Below, piece by piece: positions 1 to 9,015 of a stretch of DNA of 64,000 nt. The stretch lies in contig NZ_JASJEV010000003.1 of NCBI RefSeq assembly GCF_030067675.1, positions 310,001 through 374,000 on the forward strand, in the 5' to 3' direction. Numbering within the stretch: the first letter of the stretch is position 1; each line of letters starts with the position of its first letter. The translations under genes were made by a program, and so were the position numbers. This DNA is from Chelatococcus albus (GTDB taxonomy: Bacteria > Pseudomonadota > Alphaproteobacteria > Rhizobiales > Beijerinckiaceae). Under the pieces are notes generated by a model. The model saw only the letters and a list, made by a program, of their open reading frames with translations, had not been told where the DNA came from and searched no databases.

Positions 1-403
1 GTCCGGCCGGATAGGGATCTTCCGGCGCGAGCCGGTAGTCGACCGAGACGCAGGCGAGTCCGGCATTGTCGGCAAGGCGCTCGAGGCGAGGGTCCTGCTC
101 GTCGGCCGCGCCGAGCATCCAACCGCCACCGTGGAAATGCAGATAGACGCCGCGTGGGCGCTCCGGCGCGACGATGCGCAGGGACAGGGGCCCTCCCGGC
201 CCCTCGATCGAGACCGTCTCGGCGCGCGGGCTTTTCGGAGCGAGCGGAAAGGGGCCGAGCCCGGCGGCACGCCGCTCGCGCACGACGGCGGCGGGGAACG
301 ACCACTGGTCCGGCGCGCCGGTGAGCCTTGCGAGGATGTCGGCGTTGAGCGCCGCGGTCTCGGCGTCGACGGCAGCGGGATCGAAGAGAGTGGGATCGAG
401 CAT
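1..403 (-). CDS. Alpha/beta hydrolase, HSL/esterase type (3' end outside window)
   Basis: The reading frame opens with ATG at 403 and runs off the left edge, so only about 134 N-terminal residues are visible. The oxyanion-hole motif HFHGGGW followed by a region ending SVDYRLAPE is characteristic of hormone-sensitive-lipase-like esterases. The catalytic Ser, Asp and His lie outside the window. It should hydrolyse carboxylic esters in the cytoplasm, but the substrate cannot be read from the sequence. It is divergent from the small membrane protein at 515, with about 110 bases between them for promoters. Confidence 0.85.
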   Translation of the reverse strand, partial: MLDPTLFDPAAVDAETAALNADILARLTGAPDQWSFPAAVVRERRAAGLGPFPLAPKSPRAETVSIEGPGGPLSLRIVAPERPRGVYLHFHGGGWMLGAADEQDPRLERLADNAGLACVSVDYRLAPEDPYPAG

Positions 404-514
404 GGCGGGGCTGGGGCGGCTTGCCTGGGCGGGAAGAGCCTGCGATGAAACATCGGCCCCGGCGCGCGGTCCAGCCCGCGCCGCGCTGGCCTGGCAGGGA
501 AGGGGAGCAAGGGA

Positions 515-784
515 ATGGCCAACGGATCGATGCAGCGCTTCTTCGGCGGTTCGCCGGGCGCCGTCGTGGTCAAGCTCGTCTTCCTGTCGATCCTCGTCGG
601 CGCCTTCATGGCCTTCTTCGACATCACACCGAGAGGGCTGATCGACGGCACCGTCCGGTTCGTCCGTGGCATCCTCAATCGCGGCTTCGCGGCTGTCGAA
701 GAAGTGTTCTGGTGGCTCGTCTACGGCGCCGTGATCGTGGTGCCCGTCTGGCTCGTGCTGCGCCTCTTCGGCGGCGGACGCTAA
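515..784 (+). CDS. DUF6460 small membrane protein
   Basis: An 89-residue protein with two hydrophobic segments, at about residues 15-33 and 63-83, separated by an amphipathic stretch. The spacing and the motifs RFFGGSP near the N-terminus and [10 protein letters not shown] near the C-terminus match DUF6460 proteins of Hyphomicrobiales. A purine-rich ribosome-binding site (gaaggggagcaaggga) precedes the start. The function is unknown. The layout suggests an inner-membrane protein with both termini on the same side. It is convergent with pyrD. Confidence 0.8.
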   Translation: MANGSMQRFFGGSPGAVVVKLVFLSILVGAFMAFFDITPRGLIDGTVRFVRGILNRGFAAVEEVFWWLVYGAVIVVPVWLVLRLFGGGR

Positions 785-832
785 TGCCCCGGCGCGCGCC
801 CTCCAGGGGAGCGCGCGCGAAGACCGCAGGCC

Positions 833-1918
833 TCAGGCGAAGGCGCGCGCGATCTCGGCCGCGTCCCGGCCGACCGAGCCCGCGAGGCTCGCATTCTCGC
901 GCGTCAGCCGCTCCGCGAGGCCGCGCTTGATCGCGCAGGCAAGCCCGGGCCCCTTGTAGACCATGGCCGAGTAGAGCTGGACGAGGGTCGCACCGGCCCG
1001 GATCTTGGTCCAGGCAGCCTCCGCGCAGTCCACTCCGCCGACGCCCACGAGGGGAAAGGCCCCGTCCACGCGCAGACAGGCCTCGGCCAGCATGCGGGTC
1101 GACAGGCGGAAGAGGGGCCTGCCCGACAGCCCCCCCGCTTCGCCCGCGACGCGTCTGTCGGCAAGGCTCGCCGGGCGCGACACCGTCGTGTTCGAGACGA
1201 TGAGGCCGTCGACGGCGCGCCGCTTCGCCACGGCGACGATGGCGTCGAGCTCGTCGAGCGTCAGGTCCGGGGCGATCTTGAGGAGCACCGGCCGGCGGCC
1301 GTGCCGCTCGGCGAGGCCGTCGCGCGCCGCCAGCACGCGGGCGAGGAGATCGTCGAGCGCCGCCTCCTGCTGCAGGTCGCGCAGCCCCGGCGTGTTGGGC
1401 GACGACACGTTGACGGTGAAATAGGCGGCATGGGGTGCGAAGGCCTCGATGCCGGCGACATAGTCGGCGGCGCGATCCGTCGTGTCCTTGTTGGCCCCGA
1501 TATTGACGCCGACGATGCCCGCCCGCCCCGCGCGCCGCGCGAGCCGCGCCCGCGCAGCCGCATGCCCCTCGTTGTTGAAGCCGAGGCGGTTGATGACGCC
1601 CTCGTCCGCCGGCAGCCGGAAGATGCGCGGCCGCGGGTTGCCCTCCTGCGGGCGTGGCGTGACGGTCCCGACCTCCGCGAAGCCGAAGCCGAGCGCCAGC
1701 AGCGCGTCGGGAACCTCGGCGTTCTTGTCGAAACCGGCGGCGAGGCCGACGGGATTGGGGAAGCGCAGGCCGAAAGCCTCCACCGCGAGCCGCGGATCAT
1801 CCGGGGCCGGGGCCGGCAGCGGCGCGGCGGCGAGCGCTCTGACCGTCAGGCGGTGCGCCGTCTCGGGGTCGAGAGCGAAGAGGAACGGCCGGGCGAGCCC
1901 AGCGAGCACATCGATCAT
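833..1918 (-). CDS. pyrD: Dihydroorotate dehydrogenase (quinone), class 2
   Basis: This flavoenzyme oxidises dihydroorotate to orotate in pyrimidine synthesis and passes electrons to the membrane quinone pool. The 361-residue protein starts with an N-terminal membrane-association helix region ([14 protein letters not shown]), which marks class 2. It continues with the FMN barrel, including [22 protein letters not shown] (with the catalytic serine region), LKIAPDL and GVGGV near the C-terminus. The frame stays open upstream to 2224, but the ATG at 1918 is the family-typical start. That ATG overlaps the stop of the DUF952 gene by 4 bases (ATGA), so the two are probably translationally coupled. 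Confidence 0.96.
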   Translation of the reverse strand: MIDVLAGLARPFLFALDPETAHRLTVRALAAAPLPAPAPDDPRLAVEAFGLRFPNPVGLAAGFDKNAEVPDALLALGFGFAEVGTVTPRPQEGNPRPRIFRLPADEGVINRLGFNNEGHAAARARLARRAGRAGIVGVNIGANKDTTDRAADYVAGIEAFAPHAAYFTVNVSSPNTPGLRDLQQEAALDDLLARVLAARDGLAERHGRRPVLLKIAPDLTLDELDAIVAVAKRRAVDGLIVSNTTVSRPASLADRRVAGEAGGLSGRPLFRLSTRMLAEACLRVDGAFPLVGVGGVDCAEAAWTKIRAGATLVQLYSAMVYKGPGLACAIKRGLAERLTRENASLAGSVGRDAAEIARAFA

Positions 1919-2259
1919 GGCAGATTGTCGGGGAAGCGGTGCCTGCCGCCGGCATCGAGGAGGAGCGGCACGGCGAAGCGCACGGCATCGAGCCCGAGCG
2001 GCCCGTAGAGATGGGGGAAGAGGTCGCCGCCGCGCGAGGGCTCCCAGCGCAGCGCCTCGCCGAGACGGTCGGTCTCGACGCCGACGAGCACGAGGCCGTC
2101 CTGGCCGGCGAAGTGCCTGGCCGCCGTCTCGCGCACCTGCGCGGCGGTCGAGAAATGGATATAGCCGTCGGCGATGTCGACCGGCGCGCCATCGAAACGG
2201 CCCATGGCCTCGGCCTCGCGCCACAGGGCGGAGGGGCAGATCTTGTAGACGAGGCTCAA
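1915..2259 (-). CDS. DUF952 family protein
   Basis: A 114-residue cytoplasmic protein. The N-terminal pattern [15 protein letters not shown], then [12 protein letters not shown] and a C-terminal [11 protein letters not shown], are the hallmark blocks of DUF952. Proteins of this family are small, and their fold resembles ADP-ribosyl-transferring enzymes, but no activity is established. It sits directly upstream of pyrD with a 4-base overlap, an arrangement common in alphaproteobacteria that may only reflect shared expression. Confidence 0.9.
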   Translation of the reverse strand: MSLVYKICPSALWREAEAMGRFDGAPVDIADGYIHFSTAAQVRETAARHFAGQDGLVLVGVETDRLGEALRWEPSRGGDLFPHLYGPLGLDAVRFAVPLLLDAGGRHRFPDNLP

Positions 2260-2453
2260 ACGCGCTCCTCCCGGCTTCGCGATGCCACGGCCGAGGCTCT
2301 ACGCGGCCCGGGCGCAGAGATCAACCGCAGTTGAACGGGCTTGCGGATGGCACGGCCGACCTCGGATTGCATCGGCGATCAAAAGGTATTAAGTCCTACA
2401 TCCCGATCATTCTCCCACAGCGATCCGCCGACATGGCGGCGGAGGTTACGGCC

Positions 2454-3083
2454 ATGCTGTCGCACGAACAGATCTGGAACGCGATCGATGCGCTCGCGGC
2501 GCGCTACGACCTGTCTCCCTCGGGCCTGGCGCGCAAGGCGGGCCTCGATCCGACGACTTTCAACCGGTCCAAGCGCGCCGGCGCCGACGGGCGGCTGCGC
2601 TGGCCCTCCACGGAATCGATCGCCAAGGTGCTGGACGCCACGGGGGCGAGCCTCGATGAGTTCATGTCCCTCATCACCCGCAACGAGCGCCCGGCGAGCA
2701 GATCCATCCCTCTCATCGGTTTCGCCCAGGCCGGGAATGGCGGCTTCTTCGACGACGGCGGCTTTCCCGTCGGCACCGGCTGGGACGAGGTGGCCTTTCC
2801 CGATCTCGGCGATGACAGGGTCTATGCGCTCGAGATTTCAGGCGATTCCATGCAGCCGCTGTACCGCGACGGCGACATCATCATCGTTTCGCCGACAGCC
2901 ACCATCCGGCGCGGCGACCGGGTCGTTGTGAAGACGACCGACGGCGAAGTGATGGCGAAGGAGCTGAAGCGCCGCACCGCGAAGAGCGTGGAGCTGCGCT
3001 CGCTCAATCCCGATCACGGCGATCGCGTGCTGCCGGCCTCCGACATCGCCTGGATGGCGCGCGTGATGTGGGCGAGCCAGTGA
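2454..3083 (+). CDS. HTH repressor with S24 (LexA/CI-like) autoprotease domain
   Basis: A 209-residue regulator. Residues about 1-70 form an XRE-like helix-turn-helix (LSPSGLARKAGLDPTTFNRS). A linker follows with a possible Ala-Gly self-cleavage site (GFAQAGNGG). The C-terminal S24 domain carries the catalytic serine in SGDSMQPLY and the lysine in GDRVVVK. This is the architecture of phage-type CI/LexA repressors that cleave themselves on RecA activation. No phage genes surround it, so it is a chromosomal regulator, and whether it autocleaves is unproven. The ATG at 2454 has a ggagg site 8 bases upstream. An in-frame ATG at 2433 is an alternative start. It is convergent with lysS. Confidence 0.88.
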   Translation: MLSHEQIWNAIDALAARYDLSPSGLARKAGLDPTTFNRSKRAGADGRLRWPSTESIAKVLDATGASLDEFMSLITRNERPASRSIPLIGFAQAGNGGFFDDGGFPVGTGWDEVAFPDLGDDRVYALEISGDSMQPLYRDGDIIIVSPTATIRRGDRVVVKTTDGEVMAKELKRRTAKSVELRSLNPDHGDRVLPASDIAWMARVMWASQ

Positions 3084-3121
3084 CACGCGCCACAGCCGGG
3101 GCGCCGGGCGCGCTCCGCCGA

Positions 3122-4846
3122 TCAGGCGATCCTCGCCTGCGCGCGTTCCGCGAGGAAGGCCTCGTGCTCGCGCCTCAACTGCCCTGACAGCCCCTTGGCG
3201 ATGAGCGCGCGCGTCTCTGCCACGCCGTAGAGGGCGATGAACGAGCCGAAGCGCGGCCCGCGCTGCTCGCCAAGCAGGATCTGGTAGATCGTCGAGAACC
3301 ACTGCTGCGACACGCCGGGGCGGCCGTCAGGGCTCTTCGACTTGCCGGACAGGTCGGGAAAGTGGCTGCGCCCCACCTCGTAGACTGCATACTGCAGAGC
3401 CTCCGCGTCGGTCGAGCCTTCGTGCCCGGCGAGCTCGGCGTCGAGCGCGGCAAGCGCCGCGCGCTCCTCCGGCGTCGGATCGCGGTACTGCTTCGCCGGC
3501 TTCACGAAATCGCGGTAATAATTCACCGCATAGCCGACGAGCTTGTCGAGGCGCGGATGGGTCTCGGGCGAGGCGGTCGGCGCGTAGCGGCGGATGAAGC
3601 CCCACAGCACAGCCGGGTCCTCGGAATTGGCGACGCCGGCGAGGTTGAGCAGCATGCCGAAGGTCAGCTGCGTGCCCGCTCCATTGGCGCCTGTCGCCGC
3701 CTCGATCGTCTCGGGCAGCGGTGGGTTGCCGGTATGGATGTGCCAGACAGGATTGCCGAGGCGGTGCTTCCACTCCTGCTTGCCGTAGGCGCCGAGGAAG
3801 CCGAGGTAGTCATCCACCTGCCGTGGAATGACGTCGAAGAACAGGCGCTTGGCCTCGCGCGGCTTGTTGTACATGAACAGCGCCAGGCTCTCCGGCGTGC
3901 CGTACTGCAGCCACTCCTCGATGGTGAGGCCATTGCCCTTGGACTTCGAGATCTTCTGGCCCTGTTCGTCGAGGAAGAGCTCGTAGTTGAAGCCCTCCGG
4001 CGGCTCGGCGCCGAGCGCGCGCGCGATCTTGCCCGAGAGCTTGACCGAGTCGATCAGGTCCTTGCCGGCCATCTCGTAGTCGACGCCCAGCGCCACCCAG
4101 CGCATGGCCCAGTCCGGCTTCCACTGCAGCTTGGCGTGACCGCCCGTGACGGGCGTCTCGAAGCGCTCGCCCGTGGCGGGATCGCGCCAGACGATGGTGC
4201 CGGCCTCTCGCTTCACCTCGTCGATGGGCACCTGCATGACGATGCCCGTCCTCGGGTGGATCGGCAGGAAGGGCGAATAGCTCTGCGCACGCTCCTCGCG
4301 CAGCGACGGCAGCATGATGGCCATCACCGCATCGTAGCGCTCCAGCACGAGCCGAAGCGTCGCGTCGAAACGGCCTGCGGTATAGCACTCGGTCGCCGAC
4401 AGGAACTCGTAGTCGAAGCCGAAGCTGTCAAGGAAGGCGCGCAGACGGGCGTTGTTGTGCTCGCCGAAGCTCGCATGCGTGCCGAAGGGGTCGGGCACGC
4501 GCGTCAGCGGCTTGCCGAGATGGGCCGCCACGAGCTCCTTGTTCGGGATGTTGTCCGGCACCTTGCGCAGGCCGTCCATGTCGTCGGAGAAGGCGACGAG
4601 CCGCGTCGGGATGCGATCCTCGGTCAGCACGCGGAAGGCATGGCGCACCATGGAGGTGCGGGCCACCTCGCCGAAGGTGCCAATGTGCGGCAGGCCGGAG
4701 GGACCGTAACCCGTCTCGAACAACACCTCTTTCTTGCCGGAGCGCTCCAGGCGCGCAATGAGCTTGCGCGCCTCCTCGAAGGGCCATGCGGCCGAGACCC
4801 GGGCGGCCTCGACGAGCGCGGAATCGAGCGTGAGCGGGGCAGTCAT
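3122..4846 (-). CDS. lysK: Class I lysyl-tRNA synthetase
   Basis: Charges tRNA-Lys with lysine. The 574-residue protein is the class I (archaeal/alphaproteobacterial) form, not the usual class II enzyme. It has a Rossmann catalytic domain with the HIGH-type motif [10 protein letters not shown] near residue 50 and the KMSKS-type motif KISKSKGN near residue 300, followed by an alpha-helical anticodon-binding region. Length and motif spacing fit the family. It stands alone, with a 180-base gap before the next gene upstream. Class I LysRS is a recognised feature of many alphaproteobacteria. Confidence 0.95.
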   Translation of the reverse strand: MTAPLTLDSALVEAARVSAAWPFEEARKLIARLERSGKKEVLFETGYGPSGLPHIGTFGEVARTSMVRHAFRVLTEDRIPTRLVAFSDDMDGLRKVPDNIPNKELVAAHLGKPLTRVPDPFGTHASFGEHNNARLRAFLDSFGFDYEFLSATECYTAGRFDATLRLVLERYDAVMAIMLPSLREERAQSYSPFLPIHPRTGIVMQVPIDEVKREAGTIVWRDPATGERFETPVTGGHAKLQWKPDWAMRWVALGVDYEMAGKDLIDSVKLSGKIARALGAEPPEGFNYELFLDEQGQKISKSKGNGLTIEEWLQYGTPESLALFMYNKPREAKRLFFDVIPRQVDDYLGFLGAYGKQEWKHRLGNPVWHIHTGNPPLPETIEAATGANGAGTQLTFGMLLNLAGVANSEDPAVLWGFIRRYAPTASPETHPRLDKLVGYAVNYYRDFVKPAKQYRDPTPEERAALAALDAELAGHEGSTDAEALQYAVYEVGRSHFPDLSGKSKSPDGRPGVSQQWFSTIYQILLGEQRGPRFGSFIALYGVAETRALIAKGLSGQLRREHEAFLAERAQARIA

Positions 4847-5028
4847 GAACCTGATCTCTTGAACTGGTCACGTTACGCGAGCGGCCGGCGCCTCGGTCCG
4901 GCGACGGAAGGCGCGGACACTAGAGCGTCACGGGCCGATGTGGAAGCGGTTTGGCCCATTCCGGCCCTGCTTGTCCATCCCCGGCGCTCCCCGCGAGGCA
5001 GCGCGGCGCGTCGCCCGCCCCGGTTTCG

Positions 5029-5919
5029 TCAATAAAAGCTCACCGGGAAGTAGCGCAGGTAGAGCTCGGCAAAGGTGCCGTCGTCCCAGAGCTTGTGCAA
5101 GGCGTAGTCGAGCGCCCGCCGCAGGGGTTCGTCGTCCGGACGCAGGATGAAGCCGACCCCCTCACCGAAGAAGCGGCTTTCCAGATAGGGACCGCCGCGG
5201 AAGGTGCAGCATCCGGCCGCGTCGCTGCCGTTGAGCCACAGGGCGAGCGTCAGGCCATCGGCAAACAGGTAGTCCACCTCCCCGCGGCGCAAGGCCGCCC
5301 TGGCGGCGGCGAAATCGAGGTAGTTCCGGCGGTCCGCCTGGGGAAAGAAGGCCTCGAGATAGGCCGCATGGGCGGAGCCGCCGACCACGGCGACGCTGCG
5401 CCCGGCAAGCGCCGGCGCCGACGGCTCGGGCGGCGCGGGCTCCTTGCGCGCCGCAAAGCGCGCCGGTGTGCGGTGATAGGGCGTGGTGACCGCGAACCTC
5501 CGGCGCAGGCTCGCCGTGATCGGGATGGCGGCGGCGACGACGTCGCCACGCGCCTCGTCGAGCGCATCGAGCAGGGTGTCGAAGCGGCGCACCTGAATGG
5601 TGCAGGTGATCTGCAGGGCCTCGCAGGCCGCGCGCGCGAGATCGACGGAGAAGCCCGCCGGCTGGCCCTCCGGATCGGCGAAGTGCAGCGGTGGATAGTC
5701 GTCTTCGGTCAGGAAACGGATGACGCGCAGACCGGACAGCTCGGGCTTCTCCGGCCTTGCCCGCGGATCCCAGAAATTCGGCACGACGACCTCCGCCGCC
5801 GCGGCGAGCCCCATCCCGACCGGCGCGCCCGTCGCCATGGCGAGCGCCAGCGTGCCCCCGGCGAGAAGCCGCATCACCCGCCGCATCACCCGCCGCATCG
5901 CCCGTCCCATCCCCGCCAT
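5029..5919 (-). CDS. Periplasmic solute-binding protein (amino-acid type), orphan
   Basis: A predicted exported protein of about 296 residues. An Arg-rich n-region (RRVMRRVMR) and a hydrophobic core ending ...GLAAAAEV look like a signal peptide. The mature part has the SBP type 3 pattern: FLTEDDYPPLHF, then GFSVDLARAACEAL, then GDVVAAAIPIT, and a C-terminal LWDDGTFAELYLRYF. It should bind a small polar molecule. No permease or ATPase gene is adjacent. The start is uncertain: ATG at 5919 fits the signal peptide, while a GTG at 5985 would add 22 residues. The signal-peptide codons contain a threefold 12-base repeat. Confidence 0.8.
   Translation of the reverse strand: MAGMGRAMRRVMRRVMRLLAGGTLALAMATGAPVGMGLAAAAEVVVPNFWDPRARPEKPELSGLRVIRFLTEDDYPPLHFADPEGQPAGFSVDLARAACEALQITCTIQVRRFDTLLDALDEARGDVVAAAIPITASLRRRFAVTTPYHRTPARFAARKEPAPPEPSAPALAGRSVAVVGGSAHAAYLEAFFPQADRRNYLDFAAARAALRRGEVDYLFADGLTLALWLNGSDAAGCCTFRGGPYLESRFFGEGVGFILRPDDEPLRRALDYALHKLWDDGTFAELYLRYFPVSFY
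5870..5905. repeat. Three tandem 12-bp units in a signal-peptide coding region
   Basis: The unit cgcatcacccgc occurs twice exactly and a third time with two changes. The unit is four codons long, so copy-number change keeps the frame and only alters the number of Arg-Arg-Val-Met units in the basic n-region of the solute-binding protein. This is directly visible in the sequence. A role in variation is inference. Confidence 0.8.
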
Positions 5920-6084
5920 TCGCCCGTCGAGCCGCTCGTGTCGGCGGCTCCCGTCGCGCGGCGCCGGCTCTCGGCAACCGGGCACTCGACGAAGCGCCGC
6001 AAACGCGTCAATACTCCGTTACCCATACCGCATCGCCTGCGGGACGGGTCCATTCGACTGAACTTTTTTTTCAGTGATTGCGCC

Positions 6085-8121
6085 ATGCCTTTCTCGACGC
6101 CGAGCGCGCGCGCCGGAGGCGCCGCCCGTTTCCTGCCACCACCCTCCCCCGCATGGGCGAACCTCCGTGATCCCCGCGACGACCGGCGCCTCCCCACGCC
6201 GCCCGGGGCGCGACGCTCCCCTCACCGCGCCGACGACCCGCACGGCAACGCCTTCGCCGAGGCTCTGCCCGCGGACGTGGCCTTCCTCGCGGCCTACGGC
6301 GTGCCCGTTCCCCACCTGCGTCACGCCGCCGCCGTCGCACGGCGCTGGGGCGTCACGGCCTCGGAGGCGCTGCTCGCGCTCGGCTTCGTCGACGAGGATT
6401 ACTTCTACCGCACACTCTCTGCGGAAACCGGCCTGCCCATGCTGCCGACGGATGCCCGGCCGGACGTTTGCGCCCGCTATCCCGAGGGTCTCCTCGCCGG
6501 CATCGTGCCGCTCGCGCCGAATCCCCGCGGCCTGCGCTTCGCCATCGCGCCACGGGGAGCGGCCGTACGCGAACTTCTGCGCAGCCCCTCCGGCGTGCGG
6601 CAGCCCGGCCTTGCTCTCGCGACGCCGCGTCAGCTCGCGGCGCGGCTGATGGCGCGCAAGGCTGCACTGATCGCCCATCGTGCGGCGAACACGCTGTCCG
6701 AGAGCGCCCCCGCCCTGTCCTTCCGCGGCGGTCTCGGACGAAGGCAGGCTTTCGCCCTTCTCGCCATCCTCGCCGCGCTGGGGCTCGCCGCCTGCGTCGC
6801 GACCTCCCTCGTCCTCCCGATCCTCGTCTCGGGCGCGAGCTTCCTCTTCCTGTGGATGGTGATGCTGCGGCTCGCGGCCGCCTGCGAGCCGGCGCCGATC
6901 GCTGCGCCTCCGGGGCTCGCCGGCGCCATCATGGACAAGTACCTGCCCGTCTACACGGTGATCGTGCCGCTCTATCGCGAAGCGCGCGTACTGAGGCGCC
7001 TGATCGCCGGCCTGACCGCACTCGACTATCCGCCGGCCAAGCTCGACATCAAACTCGTCCTCGAGAGCGACGACCACGCCACGCGCAAGGCGATCCTCGC
7101 CCTGCCGCTGCCGCCGCTTTTCGAGATCGTCGTGGCGCCCCCGGGCCGGCCGCGGACGAAGCCGCGCGCCCTCAACGTGGCGCTGCCTCTGGCTCGCGGC
7201 ACCTTCACGGTGATCTACGACGCGGAAGACCTGCCGGCCCCCGACCAGCTGCGCCTCGCCGCCACGTTCTTCGCCCGCCTGCCGCGCGATGTCGCGTGCC
7301 TGCAGGCACGGCTGGTCATCGACAATCCGCATGCCGGCTGGTTGCCAACCATGTTTGCCCTGGAATATGCGGCGCTGTTCGATGTTCTCAATCCGTATCT
7401 CTGCAGCCACCGCATGCCGATTCCGCTCGGCGGCACGTCGAATCACTTCCGCACCTCCATCTTGCGCGCGATGCACGGCTGGGACGCATGGAACGTCACG
7501 GAGGATGCGGACCTCGGGCTCCGGCTGGCGCGCCTCGGCTACCGGGTCGCCGATCTCCCCTCGTCCACCTATGAGGAGGCGCCGGCCCGGCTCGGCAACT
7601 GGATGAACCAGCGCACGCGCTGGATGAAGGGCTGGATGCAGGTCTGCATCACGCACGGTCGGCAGCCCTTGCGCACGTTGCGGGAACTCGGGCCGGTGAA
7701 CTTTCTTTCCGCGCTGACCACGAGCCTCGGCACCGTGCTGAGCGCTCTCGCCTTCCCGATCTTCGTGCCTGTAACCGCCGCAGCGCTCCTCGATGGTCGC
7801 CTGCTCGCCCCGACCTCCCTCGCCGGCGCCGCCGTGGCCGCGGTGGCGCTGACCCTGTTCGTCGCCGGTTTCGCGGCCATGATCCTGCCTGCGGTCGCCG
7901 GCCTGCGGCGGCGGCGGTTCGGGGCACTGACCCGCTACCTGCCACTGTTGCCGATCTACTACCTGCTCGTCTCGCTCGCCGCATGGCGCGCGATCCACGA
8001 GCTCGTCGTTGCGCCCGCCCGCTGGAACAAGACGGAGCACGGCTCGGCACCGGGAGGGCGCGGGCGATCCGTCACAGGTAGCGAAGCAGGTCCCGCGCAG
8101 CCTCGTCCGGCGACCGCTTGA
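6085..8121 (+). CDS. Membrane glycosyltransferase family 2 with MshEN-like N-terminal domain
   Basis: A 678-residue processive-type glycosyltransferase. Residues about 60-185 resemble the GspE/MshE N-terminal domain (SEALLALGFVDEDYFYRTLSAE), a fold that binds cyclic di-GMP in some proteins. Membrane segments follow at about 220-262. The GT2 catalytic region begins near residue 289 (YTVIVPLYREARVL) with DAED near 378, TEDADLG near 471 and the QRTRW motif near 508. Several C-terminal membrane helices complete it. It probably makes or exports a polysaccharide, but the sugar is unknown. No clear ribosome-binding site precedes the ATG, which lies just after a run of eight T (6064-6071). Its last 50 bases overlap the convergent SCO gene. 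Confidence 0.88.
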   Translation: MPFSTPSARAGGAARFLPPPSPAWANLRDPRDDRRLPTPPGARRSPHRADDPHGNAFAEALPADVAFLAAYGVPVPHLRHAAAVARRWGVTASEALLALGFVDEDYFYRTLSAETGLPMLPTDARPDVCARYPEGLLAGIVPLAPNPRGLRFAIAPRGAAVRELLRSPSGVRQPGLALATPRQLAARLMARKAALIAHRAANTLSESAPALSFRGGLGRRQAFALLAILAALGLAACVATSLVLPILVSGASFLFLWMVMLRLAAACEPAPIAAPPGLAGAIMDKYLPVYTVIVPLYREARVLRRLIAGLTALDYPPAKLDIKLVLESDDHATRKAILALPLPPLFEIVVAPPGRPRTKPRALNVALPLARGTFTVIYDAEDLPAPDQLRLAATFFARLPRDVACLQARLVIDNPHAGWLPTMFALEYAALFDVLNPYLCSHRMPIPLGGTSNHFRTSILRAMHGWDAWNVTEDADLGLRLARLGYRVADLPSSTYEEAPARLGNWMNQRTRWMKGWMQVCITHGRQPLRTLRELGPVNFLSALTTSLGTVLSALAFPIFVPVTAAALLDGRLLAPTSLAGAAVAAVALTLFVAGFAAMILPAVAGLRRRRFGALTRYLPLLPIYYLLVSLAAWRAIHELVVAPARWNKTEHGSAPGGRGRSVTGSEAGPAQPRPATA

Positions 8122-8671
8122 GATTGAACGAGCCGACGAAGCGTCCCTTGGCGTCCATCAGATAGACGATGGCCGTATGGTCCATGGTGTAGCCCCCGTC
8201 CTTGAGCGGCACCTTCTTCGCATAGGCCTTGTAGGCCTTGGCCACGGCGTCGATCGCGGCGGGCGAGCCGGTGAGGCCGACGATGCGCGCGTCGAAGCTT
8301 CCGAGGTAGCTCTTCATCACCTCCGGCGTATCGCGCTCGGGATCGACGGTGATGAAGAGCGCACGCACGCGCTTCCCCTTGTCACCGGCGGCGCGCAACA
8401 CCTCCGACACTTCGAAGAGGGTCGTCGGGCAGACATCCGGGCAGTGCGTGAACCCGAAGAAGACGAGGAAGGGAGCACCGGCGAAATCCTTCTCCGTGAC
8501 CGTCTGCCCGTCCTGCCGGACGAGCGTGAAGGGACCGCCCACGCCGGCGCCCCCAGGGGCCTGCTGCTGCCCGGGGCTGAGTGCCAGGATCAAGGCCGCC
8601 CCGAGCACGAGGAGGCCCGCGAGAAAGGCCGCGAGTGGAATGGCAAGGCGTCGCGCACGGGCTGACATCAT
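8072..8671 (-). CDS. SCO1/SenC/PrrC family copper chaperone
   Basis: A 199-residue membrane-anchored thioredoxin-fold protein. A single N-terminal helix at about residues 10-30 leaves the rest in the periplasm. The copper-binding CPDVC motif is at residues 77-81, and the distal ligand His is in YTMDHTAIVYL. Family members deliver copper to the CuA site of cytochrome oxidase or act as thiol reductases. The oxidase in this window is cbb3-type, which has no CuA, so its client may be an aa3 oxidase elsewhere. The 3' end overlaps the convergent glycosyltransferase gene by 50 bases. Confidence 0.93.
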   Translation of the reverse strand: MMSARARRLAIPLAAFLAGLLVLGAALILALSPGQQQAPGGAGVGGPFTLVRQDGQTVTEKDFAGAPFLVFFGFTHCPDVCPTTLFEVSEVLRAAGDKGKRVRALFITVDPERDTPEVMKSYLGSFDARIVGLTGSPAAIDAVAKAYKAYAKKVPLKDGGYTMDHTAIVYLMDAKGRFVGSFNLKRSPDEAARDLLRYL

Positions 8672-8702
8672 CAGATCGTCTCGATGAGTATGGCGGCCGG
8701 CG

Positions 8703-8927
8703 TCAGAAACAGCCGGCGAGCGCCGTCAGGAGATAGTTCGCGAAGAGAAAGTCGCCATGCCTCGCCCACAGCGCGAAGCCCGCGCCAAGGAGCATCACGG
8801 CCGCCGACGCCACGAGCAGCCAGGCGGCGCGTCTGTCGCGGCGCGCATGCTCGAATTTCGAAAGTGCGCCGACCATGCCCACGGCCGCCTCCACGAAGCC
8901 CTGCGCCCGGCCAGAAAACGCCGGCAC
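8703..8927 (-). CDS. Small hypothetical membrane protein
   Basis: A 74-residue reading frame upstream of the SCO gene on the same strand. It has a charged N-terminal region (FEHARRDRRAAW) and one or two hydrophobic segments (LLVASAAVMLLGAGFALW, then FANYLLTALAGCF). It is not recognised. Its placement about 30 bases before the SCO gene suggests a shared transcript. The internal Met at the MVGAL position could be the true start. Coding is inferred from amino acid composition and context only. Confidence 0.5.
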   Translation of the reverse strand: MPAFSGRAQGFVEAAVGMVGALSKFEHARRDRRAAWLLVASAAVMLLGAGFALWARHGDFLFANYLLTALAGCF

Positions 8928-8940
8928 TGGAGCGAAAGCT

Positions 8941-9015
8941 TGGAGCGGGCGATGGGGATCGAACCCACGACATCGAGCTTGGGAAGCTCGCGTTCTACCA
9001 CTGAACTACACCCGC
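8941..9015 (-). tRNA. tRNA-Gly (anticodon CCC)
   Basis: On the minus strand the sequence folds as a complete cloverleaf. The acceptor stem GCGGGTG pairs with CGCCCGC, the D arm contains AGTTCAGTGGTAGAA, and the anticodon stem CGAGC/GCTCG encloses loop TTCCCAA, so the anticodon is CCC. The T arm contains GGTTCGATCCC. The terminal CCA is encoded (8941-8943). It reads GGG glycine codons. A GC-rich inverted repeat (CCTTTGC/GCAAAGG) lies at 9020-9035, just upstream of the tRNA 5' end. Confidence 0.97.

Noticed and set aside
3362-5035. A 557-codon plus-strand open frame opposite the LysRS gene
   Set aside because: Entirely antisense to a conserved enzyme, with biased composition and no recognisable motif.
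6064-6071. Run of eight T considered as part of a terminator
   Set aside because: The only stem around it (CTGAA/TTCAG) encloses the T-run instead of preceding it, and it lies directly before a start codon, so it is not an intrinsic terminator.
6019-8040. A 673-codon minus-strand open frame opposite the glycosyltransferase
   Set aside because: Antisense shadow; composition dominated by Arg, Gly and Glu, no domain.
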